Shown here: piece after piece, positions 43,898 to 51,090 of the stretch
Numbering within the stretch: the first letter of the stretch is position 1
How the letters are laid out: the number at the start of each line of letters is the position of its first letter
Origin: Agarivorans sp050870875
Lineage (GTDB): Bacteria > Pseudomonadota > Gammaproteobacteria > Enterobacterales > Celerinatantimonadaceae
DNA: 64,000 bases
Direction of reading: 5' to 3'
Assembly (NCBI RefSeq): GCF_050870875.2
Contig: NZ_CP194041.2
Location: 1,116,001 to 1,180,000, forward strand
The notes under the pieces: generated by a model
What the model was told of the DNA's origin: nothing
Seen by the model: the letters and a program-made list of their open reading frames with translations, nothing else
The model's database searches: none
Program-made: the position numbers and the translations under genes

Positions 43898-44366
43898 GTC
43901 GCGCAATAAGGTGAGCTGAACGTCTAACTAGATACTCTTAAAAAGAGAAGCGAGCATGACCGTGAATGATGTGGCTAATGAAGCAATAACTCATCACCAT
44001 CATCACTATGCCAAAGGCTATTTAAGCTACGCCGACTTGATTGGCGCGCATTAAGTACAATCAACAAAATCGTTTACACCTTAAATGAGCCTGACACTAA
44101 CTGTGCATAAAGCCCCTGTGACTTGAATAGTGCCATCTTAGGGTTAACCGATAAATGTCTAGTGCCCCTGACATTCCGAAGGACCGGATAGCCTCAGGCA
44201 GCGATAAGATCGCACTAAGAGAGCCTCTATATGTGTTTGCTGTAAACGATGATTTGACAGCTAACTGACAGACGAAGTAGATGCATTTGTTGATTGATTT
44301 TAATTTGACTGCAAGAGCAGTCAAATAAGTTAGGCTCGCCTATTGACTACCCGGAGGCTCATATGT
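43898..44366 (+). ncRNA. Candidate bridge RNA / seekRNA region of the IS1111 element
   Basis: About 470 non-coding bases between the transposase stop and the right end. In IS1111-group elements this segment encodes the guide RNA that pairs with target and donor DNA. Several short inverted repeats are visible, for example TTGACTGC / GCAGTCAA at about 44305-44323, but I cannot delimit the RNA or its guide loops by eye. The assignment rests on family knowledge and position. Confidence 0.5.
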
Positions 44367-44373
44367 GTTAAAT
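44367..44373 (-). other. attC core (RYYYAAC) of the Vat cassette
   Basis: Minus-strand ATTTAAC one base after the vat stop codon. It is the distal core of the attC whose remaining ~100 bases lie at 42675-42776, separated by the IS1111 element. Confidence 0.8.
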
Positions 44374-44374
44374 G

Positions 44375-45007
44375 TCACTTGGCACAATCAAGCTTTGAAA
44401 TGTCTGCACCTATAATTGCTTCAAGATTCAAGGTTATCTTTTCTGCAGACCAATCCCACCATGCTAGTTGAAGTAACTTATCAATAATAGGTTGTTCAAA
44501 GCGATTTCTTATTATTTGTGCAGGATTCCCCCCGACCACTGTATAAGCAGGGACATCTTTAGTAACTACAGATTTACTCGCAATTACAGCACCGTGTCCA
44601 ATTTTAACACCAGGCATTATTGTTGCTTCATAACCAATCCAAACATCGCTACCAATTTCCGTGTCACCTTTAAATGGTAGCTCACCTTCTTTAGGCATAG
44701 CTTTTTCCCAGCCATTCCCAAATATATAAAATGGATAAGTAGAGAAACCAGAGTCTTTATGATTAGCACCATTCATTATAAATTTCACACCTTTTGCAAT
44801 AGCGCAAAACTTTCCAATAATTAATTTATCTCCAATAAATGGAAAGTGGTACAGCACGTTACTTTCGAAATTTTCAGGACCGTCAGGATCATCATAATAT
44901 GTATAATCACCGACTAAAATATTTTCACTTTTTATATAATTTTTAAGATATCCAACTTGTGGAAATCCTTTCATCGGCTCTTTATTATTTGGATTTGGAC
45001 CAATCAA
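44375..45007 (-). CDS. Vat-type xenobiotic (streptogramin A) acetyltransferase
   Basis: A 210-residue left-handed beta-helix acetyltransferase of the Vat/CatB class. YHFPFIGDKLIIGKFCAIAK, then FIMNGANHKDSGFSTYPF with the catalytic histidine, IGSDVWIG and GAVIASKSVVTKDV hexapeptides, and GGNPAQIIRNRF and WWDWSAEKI follow Vat proteins closely. Such enzymes O-acetylate group A streptogramins; activity here is unproven. The start is TTG at 45007 with AAGGAG six bases upstream, which aligns with Vat N-termini (GPNPNN against GPDPEN). The gene fills an integron cassette bounded by attC cores on both sides. Confidence 0.9.
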   Translation of the reverse strand: MIGPNPNNKEPMKGFPQVGYLKNYIKSENILVGDYTYYDDPDGPENFESNVLYHFPFIGDKLIIGKFCAIAKGVKFIMNGANHKDSGFSTYPFYIFGNGWEKAMPKEGELPFKGDTEIGSDVWIGYEATIMPGVKIGHGAVIASKSVVTKDVPAYTVVGGNPAQIIRNRFEQPIIDKLLQLAWWDWSAEKITLNLEAIIGADISKLDCAK

Positions 45008-45031
45008 GTTATACTCCTTACTATTCGTGAC

Positions 45032-45124
45032 ATTTAACGCCCGGTTTTGGGGCGGACTTGGAGCTGCGAAGCAGCGGAAAGGCCGTCCCAGCCCCAACGG
45101 GGCGATAACAACCGCTTGTTAGGT
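45032..45124 (-). other. Intact attC site
   Basis: On the minus strand the 93-base site runs from ACCTAAC (RYYYAAC) to GTTAAAT (GTTRRRY). Inside, GCCCCGTTGGGGC pairs with GCCCCAAAACCGGGC, and GCTGCTTCGCAGC forms the central hairpin. It ends the upstream cassette (lipoprotein and 55-aa ORF) and borders the Vat cassette. Confidence 0.92.
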
Positions 45125-45131
45125 GATTCAT

Positions 45132-45299
45132 TTATGACAGCCGTAGAAAACTCTTATACTCAATCACGATATCGTACTTAACTCCCGCTTGCTTTAATCG
45201 ACCTACGATATGATTCGCGACCTCATTTGGCCGCTCGTGCGCATATTGGACATCAACAACTAAGATATATTTCCCATCTCTCTTAAGTTCGACAAGCAT
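45132..45299 (-). CDS. 55-aa conserved-looking small protein in a cassette
   Basis: ATG at 45299 has GGGGAGG six bases upstream. The product is MLVELKRDGKYILVVDVQ followed by a helix-like region and a second strand (KYDIVIEYK), a plausible small alpha/beta fold. Its start lies inside the end of the lipoprotein gene (40-base overlap in another frame), and its stop is just before the attC core. I do not recognise the family. The strong ribosome-binding site and position at the end of a cassette support expression. Confidence 0.7.
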   Translation of the reverse strand: MLVELKRDGKYILVVDVQYAHERPNEVANHIVGRLKQAGVKYDIVIEYKSFLRLS

Positions 45300-45547
45300 G
45301 ACGGCCTCCCCTCATACTCACCACTCCAAGATCTCAACAACTCGTTACGAGGGCTGTTAGCCCAGCGGTTATAACTTCGTATCCAAGGCTTTTTATCCTG
45401 AACCAAGCCATTATCACTGCAAAAATTTTCAATGGCGCTATCAGTAATACCGTTGCTATCAGCTAATTCAATCACTGCAAAATTACCACATGCAGTCAAC
45501 GGAAGGATAACGAAAAATAAAGCCACTTGAAGCATCATACTTTTCAT
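45260..45547 (-). CDS. Small predicted lipoprotein in a gene cassette
   Basis: A 95-residue protein with a signal peptide and lipobox (LPLTAC), so it should be lipid-anchored after cleavage before the cysteine. The mature part is polar with two further cysteines (ENFCSDN and RPSCLSN) that could form a disulphide. AGGTGAT lies upstream of the ATG, inside the cassette core region. The cassette boundary core GTTAGGT is at 45556-45562. Function unknown. Confidence 0.75.
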   Translation of the reverse strand: MKSMMLQVALFFVILPLTACGNFAVIELADSNGITDSAIENFCSDNGLVQDKKPWIRSYNRWANSPRNELLRSWSGEYEGRPSCLSNLREMGNIS

Positions 45548-45555
45548 CTGACATC

Positions 45556-45562
45556 ACCTAAC
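45556..45562 (-). other. Cassette boundary core site
   Basis: GTTAGGT on the minus strand, nine bases before the lipoprotein start, fits the recombination core at a cassette's 5' edge. Sequence beyond it does not look like an attC and may be disrupted. Confidence 0.65.
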
Positions 45563-45586
45563 AGTATATTAATATGCAAATTCCCA

Positions 45587-45706
45587 TCTTTCACGCATGC
45601 GAAGTTACCACCTATCACGCAGCACAGAAATTCACACAGCCTTTAATATTCAACTTTATCAACAGCATATCAGTGAATCACCATTTTGACCATGCGTGAA
45701 AGATGG
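45587..45706. repeat. 120-base inverted-repeat element
   Basis: CCATCTTTCACGCATG at 45587-45602 is exactly complementary to CATGCGTGAAAGATGG at 45691-45706, enclosing about 88 bases. A further AAAGATGGGAAC lies at 45721-45732. It is MITE-like or the relic of an IS end. No duplication of flanking bases was confirmed. Confidence 0.55.
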
Positions 45707-45752
45707 TCATGTATTTGCAGAAAGATGGGAACCCACTTAACTGTGTATAATT

Positions 45753-47074
45753 GGCTCTTCACCGAATGTAGTGGAAACACTTTCAACAAACATTAATGAG
45801 CGAGATAATAAGTAAACGTTCATGAATACCTCGCGACCATGCAAGACACGACGCTTTATCAATCCATTCTTGGATTAACTCATCCTTGGGCTGTTTCATC
45901 TGTTGAACTCAATGAGTCAACCCAAACCATCACCGTACGCGTTGACTATGACCGAGCTTCATTAACGGCTTGCCCCTCTTGCGGTAAGGCTGTTCGTCGA
46001 CACGATACTCGGCGGCGGGTTTGGCGACATTTAGATACCTGTCAGTTTGAAACACGTATTGAGGCTGAAGTCCCTCGAGCTGATTGCCCAGAGCATGGAG
46101 TGCAAACACTTCAAGTGCCTTGGGCGACAAGTAACAGTCGCTACACAGAGCTGTTTGAGGCTCGCGTTATAGAGATGCTTAAAGTCAGTTCCTTATACGC
46201 GGTGAGTAAAACCTATCGGCTTAGCTGGGGAGCCATCGACCGTATTATGGCACGAGCCGTTCAACGCGGTCTGACAGCCAGAACCACCATCAACTACCAA
46301 GACCTGTTGGTCGATGAAACGGCATTTAAGAAAGGCCATGACTATGTCACGGTATTATCCAATCGTGATGGTCAGGTGATATCGGTTGAAGACGGTCGAA
46401 CAGGCCTGAGCTTATCAGCTTGCTTTAAGGCATTGCCCCCTGAGTCAACAATGGTTACACGTTCCATATCGATGGACATGAGCAGAGCATATATAAACGC
46501 AGCATATGACTACTTCGGTGAGCGGGCTAAGCAAATGATAGCCATAGACCATTTTCATATCGCAAAGGTGCTCACTAAAGCGGTGAATGAAGTGAGAAAA
46601 AGCGAACTCATGGCGTTGCCCCAGCATTTAAAAAGAGAGTGCCACCAAACACGGTATGGATGGTTAAAACGAAACAGCCACCTACATGGGACATTGAGAG
46701 AAAGAGTGAATGCGCTGGCCAAAATGATGCAAAATACTGGCTTGAGCTGGATATTCAAAGAGCAAGCAAGAGCCATTTGGTATGGCGATGCAGCTAACGC
46801 CAAAGCGGCTTGGAATGATTGGTTGGCACTCATAAAGGTCAGTCAAATCAGGCCGATGATGACAGCAGCAGAAACCGTGAAAACGCACTTAAAGGGCATC
46901 ATCAATGCGATGCGTTATAAGGTATCAAATGGCTTAGCGGAAGCGATAAATGGAAACATTCAGCGCCTAAAAATACGTTCGATGGGTTTTAGAAATAAAG
47001 AACGCTTTAAGCGAGCTATTTTATTTCACTTTGGAGGGCTTGATATGACTTTCCACCAAGAACGGTGAAGAGCC
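45753..47074 (+). mobile_element. ISL3-family insertion sequence, complete
   Basis: A 1322-base element with inverted ends beginning GGCTCTTCACCG and a perfect 8-base target duplication GTATAATT at 45745-45752 and 47075-47082. Both features fit the ISL3 family. It carries one intact transposase gene. The perfect duplication suggests a recent insertion. Confidence 0.95.
45839..47068 (+). CDS. ISL3-family transposase
   Basis: A 409-residue DDE transposase. The N-terminal zinc-binding part shows CPSCGKAVRRHDTRRRVWRH and, later, DCPEHG. Catalytic acidic residues appear in LLVDETAFKKGH, IAIDHFHI and GLAEAINGNIQRLKIRS. The length is usual for the family and no frameshift is seen. It ends six bases before the right end of the element. 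Confidence 0.95.
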   Translation: MQDTTLYQSILGLTHPWAVSSVELNESTQTITVRVDYDRASLTACPSCGKAVRRHDTRRRVWRHLDTCQFETRIEAEVPRADCPEHGVQTLQVPWATSNSRYTELFEARVIEMLKVSSLYAVSKTYRLSWGAIDRIMARAVQRGLTARTTINYQDLLVDETAFKKGHDYVTVLSNRDGQVISVEDGRTGLSLSACFKALPPESTMVTRSISMDMSRAYINAAYDYFGERAKQMIAIDHFHIAKVLTKAVNEVRKSELMALPQHLKRECHQTRYGWLKRNSHLHGTLRERVNALAKMMQNTGLSWIFKEQARAIWYGDAANAKAAWNDWLALIKVSQIRPMMTAAETVKTHLKGIINAMRYKVSNGLAEAINGNIQRLKIRSMGFRNKERFKRAILFHFGGLDMTFHQER

Positions 47075-47214
47075 GTATAATTACAGTGAAAAGATCGACA
47101 TATGAGCCCAGCATATCTCGCGTTTATCGAGGTAAAAATGCGCAAAAACGCTTTAGAGAAACAACAATTCGAAGGGATTTAGCATGGATATAGCGCTTTA
47201 TTTTATTCAACAAG

Positions 47215-47520
47215 AAACTAGACACTAATTTAAAAAAAAACTTTTACACTCTCGATAGCCAAGATTACGCTTTTAAATCCCATCATCTTCGCCGAGTCGC
47301 GCAAATGAACAAGGGAGCAAAGTTGAAGTCTGTTTGAGCGTAGTGTTTACTTCAACGCCCTTGAGAATAAGCAACGCAGGATCTAAGAAGATGCAGGGCG
47401 AGCTTTCTTTTTGCTTAGCTAAGCTTTGCTCGTTGAAGCTTAATGACGTCGCCGTAGGCGAAAGCTTTTACCCCGTTACTAACACACAATGGGGCGTGCG
47501 ACGTGAAGTCGTATGAAGCG
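47215..47520. repeat. ~300-bp repeat, copy 1
   Basis: Starts AAACTAGACAC and contains ACTCTCGATAGCCAAGATTA and AACGCAGGATCTAAGAAGAT. It matches copies starting at 47541 and 48071. Non-coding: frames are interrupted. The tail differs from copy 3. Confidence 0.85.
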
Positions 47521-47540
47521 CTGTTCACCGCTTAATAAAT

Positions 47541-48062
47541 AAACTAGACACCCATTCTAAAAACAAAAACCTTTTACACTCTCGATAGCCAAGATTACGC
47601 TTTAAATCCCATCATCTTCGCCGAGTAGCGCAAATGAACAAGGGAGCAAAGTTGAAGTCTGTTTGAGCGTAGCGAGTTAGTTCAACGCCCTTGAAAATAA
47701 GCAACGCAGGATCTAAGAAGATGCAGGGCGAGCTTTATTTTTGCTTAGCTAAGCTTTGCTCGTTAAAGCTTAATGACGTCGCCGTAGGCGAAAGCTTTGA
47801 CCCCGTTGCTAACACGGAATGGGGCAAAAGCACGTGAGTGTTGCGATAACTCGACAAACACTATTGGTTAGTAATCATTCTTCAACTCATACTAATCTAA
47901 CTCATTATTTGTTCATTCTTGCAGGCCTAAATCATCGTTAACTGCGTAATGTATCTTGTAATCAGAGCCTCTCGTTGTTGCTCTTCATACCTTGTTATCG
48001 GTAGATTTATGCTGCGTAATAAGTTGCTCACATAATCAATCAAATTGGTTGCGCATTGGTCT
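47541..48062. repeat. ~300-bp repeat copy 2 plus 240-bp tail (first half of a tandem duplication)
   Basis: Repeat copy 2 (47541-47820) is followed by a 242-base tail starting GGGGCAAAAGCACGTGAGTG that includes dispersed-repeat copy 2. The same repeat-plus-tail arrangement recurs at 48071-48652, so a block of roughly 520-580 bases was duplicated in tandem. Confidence 0.85.
47993..48060 (+). repeat. Dispersed repeat, copy 2
   Basis: Same core as the copy at 8154-8212, within the 240-base tail of the tandem block. Confidence 0.75.
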
Positions 48063-48070
48063 GGTAGAAT

Positions 48071-48652
48071 AAACTAGACACCCATTCTAAAAACAAAAAC
48101 CTTTCACACTCTCGATAGCCAAGATTACGCTTTTAAATCCCATCATCTTCGCCGAGTAGCGCAAATGAACAAGGGAGCAAAGTTGAAGTCTGTTTGAGCG
48201 TAGCAAGTTACTTCAACGCCCTTGTGAGTGAGCAACGCAGGATCTAAGAAGGTGCTGGCTGGCCTTTCTTTTGTATACTTTTCTTTGGCCAGCAAAGAAA
48301 AGTATATCGCCGTCAGGGCGAAACCCTCACGAACAGATCGCTCCAAAACTAAATGATAAAAACGAGACTAACAGCTCCCCAAAAAAATAAGTTAACTCGT
48401 TTTGGGGCAAAAGCACGTGAGTGTTGCGATAACTCGACAAACACTATTGGTTAGTAATCATTCTTCAACTCATACTAATCTAACTCATTATTTGTTCATT
48501 TTTGCAGGCCTAAATCATCGTTAACTGCGTAATGTATCTTGTAATTAGAGTCACTCGTTACTGCTCTTCATGCCTTGTTATCGGTAGATTTATGTTGCGT
48601 AATAAGTTGCTCACATAATCAATCAGATTGGTTGCGCATTGGTCTGGTGAAC
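48071..48652. repeat. ~300-bp repeat copy 3 plus 240-bp tail (second half of a tandem duplication)
   Basis: The first ~185 bases match copies 1 and 2. The following ~150 bases differ and contain a perfect 13-bp inverted repeat ATACTTTTCTTTG / CAAAGAAAAGTAT around 48274-48304. The tail from 48414 again matches 47821-48062, with a few base changes. Confidence 0.85.
48578..48645 (+). repeat. Dispersed repeat, copy 3
   Basis: Nearly identical to copy 2, in the second tandem block. Confidence 0.75.
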
Positions 48653-48742
48653 GTTGCAGTAGTTTCGCAAAGCGTGATCAACTGGGATGTGAGGGTTTAA
48701 GCTGACGCTTCGAGTGCGTCAGCGTATCGGATAAGACTGTTT

Positions 48743-49507
48743 TTAAAGAATAAAATTTGCAATTGTTTTGGCGACCGCGCTTGGGTTTTCCCACAACATG
48801 GAGTGACCAGACTCGGGAATGACGTCCACTTGAACGCCCACTTTAGGAAGCTTGGTATAGTCATCATCGGGCAATGAGTATTCCCCAAAGAGTACCATTT
48901 TGGGGCATGGAAACGCGATCAATTGTTGTCGCCATGACGGAATCGAACCCGTCATCAGAGAACTCGATAATTGATGCACCGCGCGAGGGTTGGCAACCTG
49001 CATTGTTCCTGCCCAAACATGGTTGTCATTTGAGATACAATCTTGAATTTGTTGCTGATGACCATGCTCGCAATAATCGGCTAAGGGTTGATTAGCGATG
49101 CCTTGACTAAAAAAACCACCGCCAGTATCTAAATTTGGCTCTGAGAGTATAATTTTTTCAACGCGTTCTTGGCACAGAGACGCTAGCGTTACCGCGATTG
49201 CCCCGCCAGCACTATGTCCAAAAATCACAAATTTAGTTAATTTTATTGCCTTGATGAGCCCTAGTAGCACTTTGGCATGCGCCTCGACAGAGTAGGCAAA
49301 TGTTGGTGGGTGATCGCTAAATCCGGCACCAAATAAATCAACCATAATACAGCGGTGTCCAAGTAGACTTTGATCCGCAACCACGGCGGGGTAGTCACTT
49401 GATGAAGCGCAGCCTAAGCCATGGATAAATAGAATGGGCAGCTTTTCACCAGGAATATCGTGATATCGCAAAACGGCTTGATATTTTTCATCATAATGAG
49501 CGTTCAT
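48743..49507 (-). CDS. Alpha/beta hydrolase
   Basis: A 254-residue alpha/beta-fold hydrolase with the oxyanion segment LFIHGLGCASSSDYPAV, the nucleophile elbow GHSAGG, and the catalytic histidine in PESGHSMLWENP near the C-terminus. The aspartate is probably between these, around VLFGEYSLPDDD. The ATG at 49507 is preferred (AGGAT upstream) over an in-frame upstream codon at 49558. It borders the repeat zone and stands alone. The substrate cannot be inferred; esterase or lactonase activity is possible. Confidence 0.88.
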   Translation of the reverse strand: MNAHYDEKYQAVLRYHDIPGEKLPILFIHGLGCASSSDYPAVVADQSLLGHRCIMVDLFGAGFSDHPPTFAYSVEAHAKVLLGLIKAIKLTKFVIFGHSAGGAIAVTLASLCQERVEKIILSEPNLDTGGGFFSQGIANQPLADYCEHGHQQQIQDCISNDNHVWAGTMQVANPRAVHQLSSSLMTGSIPSWRQQLIAFPCPKMVLFGEYSLPDDDYTKLPKVGVQVDVIPESGHSMLWENPSAVAKTIANFIL

Positions 49508-49703
49508 ATAAATCCTAAGTGTGAATGTTGTGTCAATGCAACGTCGATTGGCAGGCAAGCGTAGCGAAGCGTGTGGATCAGAGTGTATAACAATAGGTGA
49601 GCGGTTTAGGCTTTATTTTATGATTTGTCACTCTATATTTCGTTGATTTAAAACAGTAATTTTAAGCACTTGGCGCATTGGGAAGTAATTTGAAATGGCG
49701 GGT

Positions 49704-50393
49704 TTACTTGGTGAATGATTGGATCTCATCGTTTGTTAAATCACGCCATTGCCCAGTCTTAATATCTAGGCTAACTTCGCCAATTTTTTCTCGATGTAAA
49801 GACAACACTCGGTTACCCACGGCCGCGAACATCCGTTTTACCTGATGGAATTTACCTTCGGTGAGGCTTAACAGCACCTCGGTTGGCGTAATTAATTCTA
49901 AGTGAGCAGGCAGGGTGAGTTGTGGTTCCCCTTGTAATTGAATGCCTCTTTTAAACAGAGAGCGGGCGTCTTCCGTTATTTTTTTTGATAAACCCACCCG
50001 ATACACTTTACTGCAGTGTTGGCTTGGCCGCGTGATATTAAATGACCAACGTCCATCATCGCTGATTAAAACCATCCCTGTGGTATCGACATCTAAACGT
50101 CCCGCAATATGCAGTTCGGCGACGTTTTCAAGATCTAAATAGTTGAACAATGATGGATAAACTTCATCGATGTTGGAACAAATGGTTCCCGCGGGTTTAT
50201 GCATCATGATGTAACGAAAAGGTCGTGTTTTGAGCGGGTTGCCATTCAACAGGATGATGTTGTTTTCATGAACTTGAGTCGCTTCATTGTTTGCGATATC
50301 GCCATTTACCCGCACTTCGCCTAAATGAATCCGTTGGCTTGCTTCGATTTTTGTTAAGTTGGTACTTTTACAAATAAATTTATCAAGGCGCAT
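49704..50393 (-). CDS. rsuA: RsuA-type 16S rRNA pseudouridine synthase
   Basis: A 229-residue protein with an N-terminal S4 RNA-binding domain (MRLDKFICKSTNLTKIEASQ) and a pseudouridine synthase domain carrying the catalytic aspartate in AGRLDVDTTGMVLISDDG and EGKFHQVKRMFAAVGNRV. Length and motifs fit RsuA, which modifies U516 of 16S rRNA. RluE/F-type relatives are possible but less likely by length. It is isolated, with no clear ribosome-binding site visible. Confidence 0.88.
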   Translation of the reverse strand: MRLDKFICKSTNLTKIEASQRIHLGEVRVNGDIANNEATQVHENNIILLNGNPLKTRPFRYIMMHKPAGTICSNIDEVYPSLFNYLDLENVAELHIAGRLDVDTTGMVLISDDGRWSFNITRPSQHCSKVYRVGLSKKITEDARSLFKRGIQLQGEPQLTLPAHLELITPTEVLLSLTEGKFHQVKRMFAAVGNRVLSLHREKIGEVSLDIKTGQWRDLTNDEIQSFTK

Positions 50394-51090
50394 ATTGACA
50401 ACAGATTAGGCGAGAGAGTTGATTATTATCCGGAACTCTCGCGAATGATCAAATACTCTGGCTGATTTTTCCATTGGTTTTTGTTGATATGTTTGCTCTG
50501 GGCTTATCCTAAGGTGAAGAATCCCGAGGTGAGGAGAGAGCTTCGAGCAGATTTAGGCAATGTGCGGATTGCTTGTCTGTATCGCTACCGCCAGCTTGTT
50601 GTTAAACGCTACAAAATAGCTGCTAGATATCAACCAAAGCTCAATTAAATGTGATGAGCATGGCAAATAAATTGTCAACCGATTGGTCAGGTTCTGGTGG
50701 CTGCTATGCTCAAATTTTGAGTGGTCAATATACAGACTGAATCAATCACTGTTCAGAAACGCGCTTGCAAAGGTTCGCCGTTAAACTTATTGCATTAAGT
50801 CATGCTCAGTTTTGCGCACTCAATTTGTAAACTATTGCGGGGTGGCGAGGGCCAGCTTTAACGATTAAATATCAGTTAAAATGTGTATGAATGCTTGGCT
50901 CGAATAATACCAATCTGATTCATTATATGAGCAACTTATTGCGCAGAATAAATCTGCCGATAATCAGGCGTGAAGTACAGTAACTAGTGGTTCTAATTAC
51001 AACATATGTAACGCAGTTCGCGCTGATTTAGGTCAGCAAGATGAACCGGTAATGAGTGAGATGGGTATAACCAAGGAATTGGATGAACAG
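50394..51090. other. Intergenic region with one dispersed repeat
   Basis: About 700 bases with no supported gene. It contains dispersed-repeat copy 4 at 50906-50966 and the promoter region of the secreted nuclease gene. Confidence 0.55.
50906..50966 (-). repeat. Dispersed repeat, copy 4 (inverted)
   Basis: Reverse complement of the core found at 8154, 47993 and 48578. Here the opposite-strand sequence starts ATACCAATCTGATTCATTAT. Confidence 0.75.

Larger units (their letters stand above)
42777..44366 (+). mobile_element. IS110-family (IS1111 group) element inserted in attC
   Basis: The element separates attC bases GCTTG from TTAAAT. Subterminal inverted repeats GAGCCTCC (42786-42793) and GGAGGCTC (44353-44360) lie a few bases inside the ends, as is typical of the IS1111 group, and no target duplication is seen. 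It carries one transposase gene and about 470 bases of non-coding sequence at its 3' side. IS1111-attC elements are known to target cassette recombination sites. Exact ends are uncertain by a few bases. Confidence 0.85.

Noticed and set aside
48143..48346. 67-codon minus-strand frame
   Set aside because: It falls in repeat copy 3. The other copies do not keep the frame.
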